A DNA stretch of 64,000 bases from Zoogloea sp. (GCF_023150065.1 NZ_JAKLLN010000004.1:186001-250000); one strand, 5' to 3'; shown: positions 1 through 8,613, numbered from the stretch's first letter. Notes: generated from the sequence alone by a model not told the origin. A program made the numbers and translations.

Positions 1-410
1 ACCAGAAGGTGGCGTCGCGCCTGGGTTTGTCGAAGGGCGCGCCGGTGGTGGAGATCCGTCGCCTGCGCCTGCTCGACCGGGAGCCGGTCTCCATCGAGTT
101 CACCTGGCTGCCGCTGGACATCGGGCGACAGGTGGCCCGGGCCGATCTGGCGCTGCGGGACATCTTCGTGATCCTGGAGAACGATTGCGCGCGCCCTCTC
201 GGCGAGGCCGACCTGGCCCTGGATGCGGTCGCCGCCGATGCCGAGCTGGCCGCCCACCTGAAGCTGCCCGAGGGTGCGCCGCTGCTGCGCGTCGAACGCC
301 TGACCCATGACAAGAGCGGTCAGCCGCTGGATTACGAATTCCTCTATTTCAGGGGTGACACCTTTCAATACCGATTCCAGGTGGGCCGCGGCCCATCTTC
401 AGTGGAGTGA
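1..410 (+). CDS. GntR-family transcriptional regulator, C-terminal UTRA domain (5' truncated)
   Basis: The window opens inside this gene; the reading frame is already open at base 3, so the DNA-binding half is missing. The visible part is a UTRA effector-binding domain of GntR/HutC regulators: the segments GAPVVEIRRLRL, EPVSIEFTWLP and the closing LDYEFLYFRGDTFQYRF are typical of that fold. The stop lies only 3 bases before the flavoprotein start on the same strand. It is therefore probably the local regulator of the following ABC/flavoprotein operon and may be co-transcribed with it. The effector cannot be read from the sequence. Confidence 0.85.
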   Translation, partial: QKVASRLGLSKGAPVVEIRRLRLLDREPVSIEFTWLPLDIGRQVARADLALRDIFVILENDCARPLGEADLALDAVAADAELAAHLKLPEGAPLLRVERLTHDKSGQPLDYEFLYFRGDTFQYRFQVGRGPSSVE

Positions 411-413
411 TTC

Positions 414-2174
414 ATGTCTCATCAATTGGATACACGGCAAAGCGAATACGACATCGTGGTGGTGGGCGGCGGTACCGCCGGCCCCATGGCCGCCATCAAG
501 GCCAAGGAGCGCAATCCGGAATTGCGCGTGCTGCTGCTCGACAAGGCCCACGTGAAACGCAGTGGAGCCATTTCCATGGGCATGGACGGCCTCAATAACG
601 CCGTGGTGCCCGGCTATGCCACCCCCGAGCAATACACCAAGGAGATCACCATCGCCAACGATGGCATCGTCGATCAATCCACGGTGTATGCCTACGCGAA
701 GCACAGCTTCACCACCATCGAGCAGCTCGACCGCTGGGGCGTGAAGTTCGAGAAGGACGCCAACGGCGACTACGCGATGCGCAAGGTGCACCACATGGGC
801 ACCTATGTGCTGCCCATGCCGGAAGGCCACGACGTCAAGAAGGTGCTGTACCGCCAGCTCAAGCGGGCGCGGGTGGAGATCACCAACCGCATCATCGCCA
901 CCCGCCTGCTCACCGCGGCCGACGGCAGCGTGAATGGCGTGATGGGCTTTGATTCCCGCACGGCCGACTTCCACGTGATCCGCGCCAAGGCGGTGATCCT
1001 GGCCTGCGGAGCGGCGGGGCGGCTGGGGCTGCCGGCATCGGGCTACCTGATGGGCACCTACGAGAACCCCACCAACGCCGGCGACGGTTACGTGATGGCC
1101 TATCACGCCGGGGCCGAGCTGGCCAACCTGGAGTGCTACCAGATCAACCCCCTGATCAAGGACTACAACGGCCCGGCCTGCGCCTACGTGGCCGGCCCCC
1201 TGGGCGGCTACACCGCCAACAGCCGGGGCGAACGCTTCATCGAGTGCGACTACTGGAGCGGCCAGATGATGCTGGAGTTCTACCAGGAGCTGCAGGGCGG
1301 CAACGGCCCGGTCTTCCTCAAGCTCAATCACCTGGCCGAGGAAACCATCCAGACCATCGAGACCATCCTGCACAGCAACGAGCGCCCCAGCCGCGGGCAG
1401 TTCCACGCCAACCGGGGTACCGACTACCGCCACCAGATGGTGGAGATGCACATCTCCGAGATCGGCTTCTGCAGCGGCCACAGCGCCTCCGGCGTGCACG
1501 TGAACGCCCGCGCCGAGACCACCGTGGCGGGCCTCTACGCGGCCGGCGACATGGCTGCCGTACCCCACAACTACATGCTGGGCGCCTTCACCTACGGCTG
1601 GTTTGCCGGGCACAGCGCGGCGGAGCGGGCCAGCAGCCACGACTTCTCCCCGGTGGATGCCGAACAGGTGGCCCGCGAGCGGGCCCGCATCTACGCCCCG
1701 CTGCTGCGTGACCACGGCCTGCCCGCCCTGCAGGTGGAATACAAGCTGCGGCGCTTCGTGAATGACTACCTGCAGCCGCCCAAGGTCACCCGCAAGTACG
1801 AGATTGCCCTCGACCGCTTTGCCGAGATCGGCGAAGACCTGGCGCACCTGCATGCCAGCGACGCCCACGAGCTGATGCGCTGCGCCGAAGCCTCGGTGAT
1901 CCGCGACTGCGCCGAGATGGCCGCCCGCGCCTCCCTGTTCCGCACCGAGAGCCGCTGGGGCCTTTACCACCTGCGGGTGGACTACCCGGAGCGCAATGAC
2001 GCCGAGTGGTTCTGCCACGCACACCTGAAGAAGGATGAATCGGGCCGGATGAGCCACCACAAGCGGCCCGTCGAACCCTACATCGTCCCCATCGCCGAAC
2101 AGGAGCGGGATGCCTACGACCGGCTGCGCGTCGCCCCGAAGGCCCCCGCCGAGAAAACGGCCGCCACCGTCTGA
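414..2174 (+). CDS. AprA-like FAD-dependent oxidoreductase (fumarate reductase/APS reductase flavoprotein family)
   Basis: 586 aa. The N-terminus carries a dinucleotide-binding GGGTAG motif (about residues 18-23). This is followed by KRSGAISMGMDGLNN, which resembles the RSGA region of adenylylsulfate reductase alpha subunits, and by a late FAD-family block (GLYAAGDMA, then NYMLGAFTYGWFAG). The family transfers electrons between FAD and a partner iron-sulfur protein, and the next gene encodes just such an AprB-like ferredoxin. No membrane anchor, signal peptide, ATP sulfurylase or other sulfate-respiration gene is present, so a true APS reductase role is unlikely. The operon with a sulfonate/nitrate-type ABC importer suggests it acts in the cytoplasm on an imported small molecule. 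GGAG precedes the ATG. Substrate unknown. Confidence 0.8.
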   Translation: MSHQLDTRQSEYDIVVVGGGTAGPMAAIKAKERNPELRVLLLDKAHVKRSGAISMGMDGLNNAVVPGYATPEQYTKEITIANDGIVDQSTVYAYAKHSFTTIEQLDRWGVKFEKDANGDYAMRKVHHMGTYVLPMPEGHDVKKVLYRQLKRARVEITNRIIATRLLTAADGSVNGVMGFDSRTADFHVIRAKAVILACGAAGRLGLPASGYLMGTYENPTNAGDGYVMAYHAGAELANLECYQINPLIKDYNGPACAYVAGPLGGYTANSRGERFIECDYWSGQMMLEFYQELQGGNGPVFLKLNHLAEETIQTIETILHSNERPSRGQFHANRGTDYRHQMVEMHISEIGFCSGHSASGVHVNARAETTVAGLYAAGDMAAVPHNYMLGAFTYGWFAGHSAAERASSHDFSPVDAEQVARERARIYAPLLRDHGLPALQVEYKLRRFVNDYLQPPKVTRKYEIALDRFAEIGEDLAHLHASDAHELMRCAEASVIRDCAEMAARASLFRTESRWGLYHLRVDYPERNDAEWFCHAHLKKDESGRMSHHKRPVEPYIVPIAEQERDAYDRLRVAPKAPAEKTAATV

Positions 2175-2190
2175 CCCCTGGAGAACCCCC

Positions 2191-2436
2191 ATGGCATTCC
2201 AACCCCGAACCATCGCCCAGTTCAGCGAGGCCGCTGTCACCGTGGATCTGGACAAGTGCATCGCCCACAAGGGCTGCACCGTGTGCATCGACGTGTGCCC
2301 GATGGACATCCTCGACATCGACCCCCAGACCGGCAAGGCCTTCATGAAGCGCGACGAGTGCTGGTACTGCCTGCCCTGCCAGAAGGACTGCCCGACCGGC
2401 GCGATCCACGTCGCCATTCCCTACCTGCTGCGCTGA
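2191..2436 (+). CDS. AprB-like ferredoxin with two [4Fe-4S] clusters
   Basis: 81 aa. Eight cysteines form two cluster motifs: C23-x5-C29-x2-C32-x3-C36-P and C57-x2-C60-x2-C63-x3-C67-P. The enlarged first motif and the run ECWYCLPCQKDCPTGAI resemble the ferredoxin half of APS reductase beta subunits, but the long C-terminal tail of real AprB, which wraps round AprA, is absent. It starts 16 bases after the flavoprotein gene, so the two are surely co-expressed, and it is the obvious electron partner. The ATG at 2191 was chosen because it is preceded by GGAGAA; an open frame extends upstream to 2110 inside the flavoprotein gene. Confidence 0.85.
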   Translation: MAFQPRTIAQFSEAAVTVDLDKCIAHKGCTVCIDVCPMDILDIDPQTGKAFMKRDECWYCLPCQKDCPTGAIHVAIPYLLR

Positions 2437-2471
2437 TCTTCCGCTTAAACCCAAATAGAGAGAGAACCCCC

Positions 2472-3887
2472 ATGCGATTTTCGACCTTCACCAAGGCCGC
2501 GGCGTCCGCGCTCGTCGCCATGACCGTCAGCCTCGGCGCCCACGCCGAGACCCTGCGTCTGGCCATCGGCACCCAGGACACCACCATCAACTGCGCCACC
2601 GGCGGTCTGCTGATCCGCGAGCTCAAGCTGCTCGACAAATACCTGCCGAAGGACGGCAAGTACAAGGACGTGCAGTACGACATCCAGTGGAAGAACTTCA
2701 CCTCCGGCGCCCCGCTGACCAATGAGATGGTGGCCGACAAGCTGGACATCGGCACCATGGCCGACTTCCCGGGCTCGGCCAACGGCGCCGCCTTCCAGAA
2801 GGCCGGCAAGAAGAGCCTGTTCATCACGGTGCTGTCGGGCAGCACCCAGGGTAGCGGCAACGGCGTGGTGGTGCCCAAGGACTCCAGCGCCACCACCCTG
2901 GCCGAACTGCGTGGCAAGACCATCTCGGTGCCCTTCGCCTCCGCCGCCCACGGCATGCTGCTGCGCGCCCTCAAGCGCCAGGGCCTCGACCCCGAGAAGG
3001 ACGTGAACATCATCACCCAGGCGCCCGAAGTGGCCGGCCCGGCGCTGCAGGCCGGCAAGATCGACGCCCACGCCGATTTCGTGCCCTTTGCCGAGCTGTT
3101 CCCCTACCGCGGCTTCGCCCGCAAGATCTACGACGGCGTGCAGTCGGCCACCCCGACCTTCCACGGTTCACTGGTCAATGCCGAGTTCGCCCGCAAGTAC
3201 CCCGAGGTGGTGGTGGCCTTCCTGCGCGCCGCCATCGAGGCCGACCGCCTGTTTGCCAGCGACCCCGAGAAGTACAGCGAGCTGATCGAGAAGCACACCG
3301 GCATCGAGGCGCCCGTCAGCTACCTGTTCCACGGCCCCCTTGGCCTGCAGACCCGGGACTTCACCTGGAAGCCGGAATACCGCCAGGCTCTCAAGACCTC
3401 CATCGACACCCTGCACCTGATGCGCCGCATCGATGTCACGCCCGACCCCGCCACCTTCATCGACGACCAGTACATCCGCGCCGCCTTCAAGCAGTCCGGC
3501 CTCAACTACGACGCCCGCCTTAAGAGCTACGACAAGCTGCCCCTGAAGGCCAACGATGCCGTCACCGGCAAACCCATCACCGACACCCGCCGTCTGGCCG
3601 GCCTGTGGGTGGCGGGCGAGCCGAAGGTGCGTCACTACGCCACCATCGCCAACGCCATCCAGGACCTGCGCAAGCTGGAGCAGGGGGGCAAGGCGGTGCG
3701 TGCGGTGTATGTGCACGACCTGATCCACGGCATCAAGCTGCTCGGCCCCCAGGCCTGGTTCGCCCGGGACGCCCAGGGTGAGGTGAGCGCCTTCCTGCAG
3801 AAGGACGCCGCCGTGGCCTACGCCTCCACCAACAAGGGCCAGCTCCTCGACTTCGCCGCCCTGAAGGGCCAGGGGGCAGGCAGATGA
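2472..3887 (+). CDS. ABC transporter substrate-binding protein (SsuA/TauA/NrtA type) with NosL-like C-terminal extension
   Basis: 471 aa with a classical signal peptide (positive start, hydrophobic core, AHA cleavage site near residue 25), so it is periplasmic. Residues of about 26-340 match the sulfonate/nitrate/taurine binding-protein fold (GTMADFPGSANGAAF; TLAELRGKTISVPFASAAHG). The last 80-90 residues are not part of that fold. The run VRAVYVHDLIHGIKLLGPQA, then the patch FARDAQGEVSAFLQKDAAVA, resembles the core of NosL, the copper-binding accessory protein of nitrous oxide reductase. This reads as a binding protein fused to a NosL-like domain. GAGAGA lies before the ATG, and the gene overlaps the permease gene by four bases (ATGA). 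The ligand is unknown; the NosL resemblance is by eye. Confidence 0.8.
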   Translation: MRFSTFTKAAASALVAMTVSLGAHAETLRLAIGTQDTTINCATGGLLIRELKLLDKYLPKDGKYKDVQYDIQWKNFTSGAPLTNEMVADKLDIGTMADFPGSANGAAFQKAGKKSLFITVLSGSTQGSGNGVVVPKDSSATTLAELRGKTISVPFASAAHGMLLRALKRQGLDPEKDVNIITQAPEVAGPALQAGKIDAHADFVPFAELFPYRGFARKIYDGVQSATPTFHGSLVNAEFARKYPEVVVAFLRAAIEADRLFASDPEKYSELIEKHTGIEAPVSYLFHGPLGLQTRDFTWKPEYRQALKTSIDTLHLMRRIDVTPDPATFIDDQYIRAAFKQSGLNYDARLKSYDKLPLKANDAVTGKPITDTRRLAGLWVAGEPKVRHYATIANAIQDLRKLEQGGKAVRAVYVHDLIHGIKLLGPQAWFARDAQGEVSAFLQKDAAVAYASTNKGQLLDFAALKGQGAGR

Positions 3888-4669
3888 GCACGCCAGCCCT
3901 GCCAACCCGGGCGCTGCCCCTGCTGTCGCTGATCGTCTGCGTGCTGCTGTGGCATGTGGCCTCATCCCGACACATGAACCTGGGGCTGGTGACCTTCCAG
4001 AACGTGCCCCAGCCCCTCGAGGTGGTGCACGCCGCCTGGGACCTGTTCCAGTCGCCCAAGCTGCAGAACCACCTGGGCGCCAGCCTGGGCCGGGTGGCCT
4101 CGGGCTTTCTGGTCGCGGCGGCGCTGGGGGTGGGCCTGGGGCTGGCCATCGGGCGCTTCCGCTGGGTCCGGGAAACCCTGATGCCGCCCCTCGAGGTGGC
4201 CCGGCCGATCCCGGCGGTGGCCTGGATTCCCCTGTCCATCCTCATGTTTCCCTCCTCCGAGGGCAGCATGATCTTCATCACCTTCGTCGGCGCCCTGTTC
4301 CCCATCCTGCTCAACACCATTCATGGCGTGCATGGGGTGGACCCGCGCCTGATCGCCTCGGCCCGCAGCCTGGGCACCCGTCGCTGGGCCATCTTCGCCC
4401 GGGTCATCCTGCCGGCGGCCGCACCGTCGGTGCTCACCGGCCTGAGCATCGGCATGGGCACCTGCTGGTTCTGCCTAGTGACCGCCGAGATGATCTCCGG
4501 CCAGTACGGCATCGGCTATTACACTTGGGAGTCCTACACCGTGCAGAACTACGCCAACATCATCGTCGGCATGCTGCTGATCGGCTTTCTCGGCATGGGT
4601 AGCAGCGTCCTGCTGCACCGGGCCGGGCAGGCCCTGATGCCCTGGTATCGCCCGGGAGGCCGCCCATGA
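3884..4669 (+). CDS. ABC transporter permease (TauC/SsuC/NrtB family)
   Basis: 261 aa inner-membrane protein with about six hydrophobic segments. It has the cytoplasmic EAA-loop region that docks to the ATPase (ARSLGTRRWAIFARVILPAA). Length and layout match permeases for sulfonate, taurine, nitrate or aminopyrimidine importers. It overlaps the binding-protein gene upstream and the ATPase gene downstream by four bases each (both ATGA), indicating coupled translation of the importer. Confidence 0.9.
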   Translation: MSTPALPTRALPLLSLIVCVLLWHVASSRHMNLGLVTFQNVPQPLEVVHAAWDLFQSPKLQNHLGASLGRVASGFLVAAALGVGLGLAIGRFRWVRETLMPPLEVARPIPAVAWIPLSILMFPSSEGSMIFITFVGALFPILLNTIHGVHGVDPRLIASARSLGTRRWAIFARVILPAAAPSVLTGLSIGMGTCWFCLVTAEMISGQYGIGYYTWESYTVQNYANIIVGMLLIGFLGMGSSVLLHRAGQALMPWYRPGGRP

Positions 4670-5535
4670 ACGCCATCCTTTCCCTGTCCGAGCTCGCGCC
4701 GGAGGTGAGCACCGGGCGGCTCGACATCGACCGGGTGTCCATCGAGCTGGGGAGCGGTGCCGACCGCTTCACCGCCCTCGCCGATGTGTCGGTGAACATC
4801 GCCCCGGGCGAGTTCGTGTGCCTGCTGGGCCCCTCGGGCTGCGGCAAGTCCACCCTGCTGGGCGCCCTGGCCGGCCACCTGACCCCCTCCCGGGGCCAGC
4901 TGCGGCTCGACGGCGCGCCCATCGGCGGCCCCGATCCGGAGCGTGGCCTGGTGTTCCAGCACCACACCCTGTTCCCCTGGCTTTCGGTGCGCGACAACGT
5001 GGCCTACGGGCTGCGCATGCGTGGCGTGGGCCGGGCCGAACGGCACGCCCAGGCCATGACCTGGCTGAAGGAGGTGGGGCTGGAGGGCTTCGAGCATCAC
5101 TACCCCGGCGCCCTGTCCGGGGGCATGCAGCAGCGGGTGGAGATCGCCCGCGTGCTCATCAACCAGCCCCGCGTGCTGCTCATGGACGAGCCCTTCGGGG
5201 CGCTGGACGCCCTGACCCGGCTGAAGATGCAGGAGCTGCTGCTGGCCCTGTGGACCCGTCGCCGCATGACCGTGGTGTTCGTGACCCACGACATCGACGA
5301 AGCCCTGTTCATGGCCGACCGGATTCTCGTCATGAGCGCCCGGCCCGGACGGGTGATCGAAGAGATCGTCGTCCCCGCCGGCCGCCCTCGCACCGCCGAG
5401 TGGCTGACCGGGGCGAGCTTCATCGAGCACAAGCGCCACTGCCTGGCCCTGCTGCGCGACCCGGCGGTGACCGTACCGCTGGCGCGCCTCTCCCCCATCA
5501 ACCCGGCGGCAGACGCCGCCGATCCGGCCGCCTAG
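4666..5535 (+). CDS. ABC transporter ATP-binding protein (TauB/SsuB/NrtD family)
   Basis: 289 aa. All ATPase motifs are intact: Walker A GPSGCGKST, Q-loop in FQHHTLFPWLS, signature LSGGMQQRVEIARV, Walker B VLLMDEPFGALD and the switch histidine in FVTHDIDEALFMADRI. It energises import through the adjacent permease and NosL-tailed binding protein. Its start overlaps the permease stop. Specificity within the sulfonate/nitrate/taurine group cannot be decided from the ATPase. Confidence 0.92.
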   Translation: MNAILSLSELAPEVSTGRLDIDRVSIELGSGADRFTALADVSVNIAPGEFVCLLGPSGCGKSTLLGALAGHLTPSRGQLRLDGAPIGGPDPERGLVFQHHTLFPWLSVRDNVAYGLRMRGVGRAERHAQAMTWLKEVGLEGFEHHYPGALSGGMQQRVEIARVLINQPRVLLMDEPFGALDALTRLKMQELLLALWTRRRMTVVFVTHDIDEALFMADRILVMSARPGRVIEEIVVPAGRPRTAEWLTGASFIEHKRHCLALLRDPAVTVPLARLSPINPAADAADPAA

Positions 5536-5570
5536 GCCGACTGAACAGACCGAAGCCTGAAATCAATCCG

Positions 5571-6566
5571 ATGACGACATCCCTCTTTTCGCTGGCCCTG
5601 CCCGCCGGCGACGCCGATCTGGCGGAACTCCACCCCCGCCTCACCGCCGATGATCCGACGGTGCGCCGCCTGGCCCTGATCGAGCTGGCCGAGCTGGAGG
5701 ACGAGGCCCACACCGCCTGGCTGGTGGCGGCCCTCTCCGACCCGGCGGCCGAGGTCCGCGCCGAAGCGGCCGACCGCCTGGCCGACCGGGAGAACCCAGA
5801 CGCCGTGCGGGCCCTGCTGGCCCGCCTCGAAGACGACGATGCCACGGTACGGGCCGCCGCCGCCCACAGCCTGACCGAGGTGCGTGCTCCCGAAAACGGC
5901 GCGTTGCTGGTGGAGGCGTTGGGCACCGCCCGGGGGGCGACCCGCGCCCGGGTGCTGCACGCCCTGCGCGAGCTGCGCCTTCCGGCCAGCTTCGCCCCGG
6001 CGCTGGCCGCAGTCGATGCCCCCGAGGCGGAGGTGCGCCTGGAGGCCGTCGGCGTGCTCGGCTGGCTCAAGCAGCCGGCTGCCCTGCCGGCCCTGATGCG
6101 GCTGGCGACGGGCGACGGGGACGCCGATGTGCGGCGGGCCGCGGTGGGGGCGCTGGGCCTCGCCAGCGACGACACGGTGTTGCCGGCGCTGCTGGGGGCG
6201 CTGGCCGACCCGGTCTGGCAGGTGCGCGAGGAGGCAGCCACCACCCTGGGCAAGCTGCGCCTGGCTGGTGCCGGGGAGGCGCTGATCGAGGCCCTCGGCG
6301 ACAGCTACTGGCAGGTGCGCCAGCGCGTGGTACGCACCCTCGGGCGCCTCAAGGAGGCCCGCGCCCTGGAGGCGGTGGTGGGCTCGGCCCTGTTCCATTC
6401 GTCCGCCAACCTGCGCAAGGAGGCGGCCATCGCCCTGGGTGAGATCGGTGACGCCGGGGCCCTGACACCCCTGGCCCAAGCGGCATCCGATGCCGATCCG
6501 GAGGTGCGCAAGTCGGCCCGCCTGGCCATTGCCCAGATCCAGGCGGGTGCTGCAGTGAAGGCCTGA
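5571..6566 (+). CDS. HEAT-repeat (PBS-lyase-like) protein
   Basis: 331 aa made almost entirely of about nine 31-residue helical repeats, with alternating patterns such as DPAAEVRAEAADRLA and DPVWQVREEAATTLGKL. Such armadillo/HEAT solenoids are protein-protein scaffolds. They also occur as chaperones for cofactor attachment (phycobilin lyases) and beside iron-sulfur oxidoreductases. There is no signal peptide, so it is cytoplasmic. It starts 35 bases after the ATPase gene and closes the operon. A role in assembling or holding together the AprAB-like pair is a guess based on position only. Confidence 0.8.
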   Translation: MTTSLFSLALPAGDADLAELHPRLTADDPTVRRLALIELAELEDEAHTAWLVAALSDPAAEVRAEAADRLADRENPDAVRALLARLEDDDATVRAAAAHSLTEVRAPENGALLVEALGTARGATRARVLHALRELRLPASFAPALAAVDAPEAEVRLEAVGVLGWLKQPAALPALMRLATGDGDADVRRAAVGALGLASDDTVLPALLGALADPVWQVREEAATTLGKLRLAGAGEALIEALGDSYWQVRQRVVRTLGRLKEARALEAVVGSALFHSSANLRKEAAIALGEIGDAGALTPLAQAASDADPEVRKSARLAIAQIQAGAAVKA

Positions 6567-6591
6567 AAGCTGCTGGGTGGTCGTGGTCGGG

Positions 6592-7263
6592 TCAGGCCCC
6601 GAAATAGCGTTCCGGCCGGTGATTGATGGCGATCACCAGGTTGAGGGCGCCGGCGGCGAGGATGGACAGGGCCACCTGCAGTGGCGACACCACCAGCAGC
6701 CCCAGGGCCAGGATCACGCAGTCGCCGGCCATCTGCACGGTGCCGGCGCGCCAGCCGCGGGTCTTCTGCAGGTAGATGGCGAGCACCCCCAGCCCGCCCA
6801 GGCTGGCGCCATGGCGGATCAGGATGAGGATGCCGATGCCCGCCAGCAGCCCCGCCATGATGGCGGCAAACACCGGGTCGATGCGCTCGAAGGCGATCAG
6901 GCCCGGCAGCATTTCCGTATAGAGCGACAACACCCCCACCGCACAGAAGGTCTTCAGGGTGAAGCTGCGCCCCATGGCCCGGTAGGCGAACACATAGAAG
7001 GGCAGGTTGACGGCAAACAGCACCGTGCCCAGGCGCCAGCCCCCCAGGTAGTGGAGCAGGAAGGCCAGCCCGGCGGAGCCCCCCAGCAGCAGCCGGCTCT
7101 CCCGGAAGATCAGGATCGCCAGGGCCACGAACAGGCAGCCGGTGAGCACCCCCTGCACGTCTTCCAGGGGGCTGTGGCGCGTGGCCTGCAGCGCGGGACG
7201 GGCGGACTCGGCGGAAGAGGAGGGCATGGCGGGCTTGTAAGAGGGTGGTACGCGGCCGATCAT
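6592..7263 (-). CDS. YitT family membrane protein
   Basis: 223 aa with about six transmembrane segments; the body (GGSAGLAFLLHYLGGWRLG, and RHGASLGGLGVLAIYL) is typical of the YitT/DUF161-type family of unknown function. The start at 7263 has GAGGG about eight bases upstream on its strand; an internal ATG at 7227 has no clear ribosome site. It converges with the HEAT-repeat gene (25-base gap) and diverges from the bufferin operon. Transport substrate unknown. Confidence 0.75.
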   Translation of the reverse strand: MIGRVPPSYKPAMPSSSAESARPALQATRHSPLEDVQGVLTGCLFVALAILIFRESRLLLGGSAGLAFLLHYLGGWRLGTVLFAVNLPFYVFAYRAMGRSFTLKTFCAVGVLSLYTEMLPGLIAFERIDPVFAAIMAGLLAGIGILILIRHGASLGGLGVLAIYLQKTRGWRAGTVQMAGDCVILALGLLVVSPLQVALSILAAGALNLVIAINHRPERYFGA

Positions 7264-7401
7264 ACCCGCCCGCCCTCAAACAATTTTTATCGGCGCATGT
7301 AATAAAGAGGGAGGGGTGGCCGACCAATGGCCAGCACCAGGTATTTGCGTGGCCGCCCGGCCACCAGCCGGCGCCCCCCGATTCCAACAGGAGAGACGAT
7401 C

Positions 7402-7728
7402 ATGAAAAAGACCACTTCCGGCCTGAGCGCCGCTGCCCTTGCCGCATCCCTGGCCCTGGCCGGTGCCGCCCACGCCGGTGAAAACCCCTTCGCCGCCAAG
7501 CCCCTGGAGGGCGGCTACCAGCTGGCCCAGGCCGACACCAAGGCCAAGGACGGCAAGTGCGCCGGGGACAAGAAGATGGACGGCAAGTGTGCCGGTGACA
7601 AGAAGGCGGAGGGCAAGTGTGCGGCCGGCAAGAAAGCCGACGGCAAATGCGCCGCCGACAAGAAGAAGGACGCCAGCTGCGGCGGCGACAAGAAGATGGA
7701 TGGCAAGTGCGCCGCCGACAAGAAGTAA
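7402..7728 (+). CDS. bufA: BufA-type bufferin precursor (periplasmic RiPP metallophore)
   Basis: 108 aa. A signal peptide ends at AHA near residue 25. From residue 50 to the end there are six perfectly spaced decapeptide repeats with cysteines at 53, 63, 73, 83, 93 and 103. Five repeats read [D/E]GKCA; the fifth reads DASCG. The family is the small Cys/Lys-rich precursor peptide modified by MNIO (DUF692) enzymes; from memory, the characterised bufferins and HvfA use EGKCG motifs whose cysteines are converted to heterocycles that bind copper. The next gene is exactly such an MNIO enzyme. GGAGAG precedes the ATG. Expected product: a secreted copper-buffering peptide. The DGKCA variant is unusual relative to EGKCG. 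Confidence 0.88.
   Translation: MKKTTSGLSAAALAASLALAGAAHAGENPFAAKPLEGGYQLAQADTKAKDGKCAGDKKMDGKCAGDKKAEGKCAAGKKADGKCAADKKKDASCGGDKKMDGKCAADKK
7549..7725 (+). repeat. Six-unit 30-bp tandem repeat encoding the Cys decapeptides of BufA
   Basis: The second half of bufA consists of six consecutive 30-base units, each encoding the pattern D-G-K-C-A-x-D-K-K-x with small variations; the last unit is cut two codons short by the stop. Codon-level divergence between units argues for maintained peptides rather than a recent slippage product. Confidence 0.9.
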
Positions 7729-7782
7729 GCAGCCCGGCGGCCCGGGGCAGGCTGGCCCCGCCCCGGGCCGGGAGGCGCTGAC

Positions 7783-8613
7783 ATGCACGTCCGTCTGCCC
7801 CAGGGCGCCGGGCTCGGTTTCCGCCGGGAGCTGCTGCCCGAGCTGGAGGCCGGAGTTCCGGACGCCGTGCAGTTCTTCGAGCTGGCCCCGGAGAACTGGG
7901 CCGGCATGGGCGGGTGTTCGGCCCGCCAGCTGCGCGCCTTCACCGAGCGCTATCCCTTCGTCTGCCACGGCCTGTCCCTGTCGGTGGGGGGGCAGCGTCC
8001 CCTCGACACCGATCTGCTCCGGCGCACCCGCACCTTCATGGCCGAACACGGCATCGGCCTGTACACCGAGCATCTGTCGTGGAGCAGCGACGACGGCCAG
8101 CTCTATGACCTGCTGCCCCTGCCGTGTACCGCTGAGGCCGTGCGCTGGGCCGCGGCCCGCATCCGCCAGGCCCAGGATGTGCTCGGCGGCCGCATCGGCA
8201 TCGAGAACGCCTCCCGCTATATCACCCCGCCCGGCGCCGAGATGGACGAGGCCAGCTTCATCCGCGCCGTCGTCGAGGAGGCCGACTGCCTGCTCCACCT
8301 GGACGTGAACAACATCCTGGTGAATGCCCGTAACTTTGGCTTCGACCCCTTCGATTTCCTCCACGCCCTGCCCCTGGCACGCACCTGCTACATCCACGTG
8401 GCCGGCCATCATGTGGAAGACGACGGCCTGCTCATCGACACCCATGGCGCCCCGGTCATCGACCCGGTGTGGGACCTGCTGGCCGAGGCCTACCGCCACA
8501 CCGGCCCGGTGCCCACCTGCCTGGAGCGGGACTTCGGCTTTCCGCCCCTGGCCGAGCTGGGAGAAGAAGTGGCCCGCATCGCCCGCCTGCAGGCTGCGGG
8601 AGCGGCCCGATGA
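7783..8613 (+). CDS. bufB: BufB: MNIO-family (DUF692) iron enzyme modifying the bufferin precursor
   Basis: 276 aa TIM-barrel protein of the multinuclear non-heme iron oxidase family. Recognisable blocks in order: FFELAPENWAGMGG, FVCHGLSLSVGG, YTEHLSWSSDDG with DLLPLP, GIENASRY, LHLDVNNILVNARNFGFD, CYIHVAGHHVE, IDTHGAPV and the late ERDFG. The conserved His/Asp/Glu iron ligands are present in these blocks. It should oxidise cysteines in the BufA repeats. It lies 54 bases after bufA and overlaps bufC by four bases (ATGA). Confidence 0.92.
   Translation: MHVRLPQGAGLGFRRELLPELEAGVPDAVQFFELAPENWAGMGGCSARQLRAFTERYPFVCHGLSLSVGGQRPLDTDLLRRTRTFMAEHGIGLYTEHLSWSSDDGQLYDLLPLPCTAEAVRWAAARIRQAQDVLGGRIGIENASRYITPPGAEMDEASFIRAVVEEADCLLHLDVNNILVNARNFGFDPFDFLHALPLARTCYIHVAGHHVEDDGLLIDTHGAPVIDPVWDLLAEAYRHTGPVPTCLERDFGFPPLAELGEEVARIARLQAAGAAR

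Noticed and set aside
399-2417. 672-aa open frame on the minus strand opposite the AprA-like gene
   Set aside because: High-GC antisense shadow; low-complexity His/Val/Gly-rich translation with no domain, while the plus strand has a clear enzyme.
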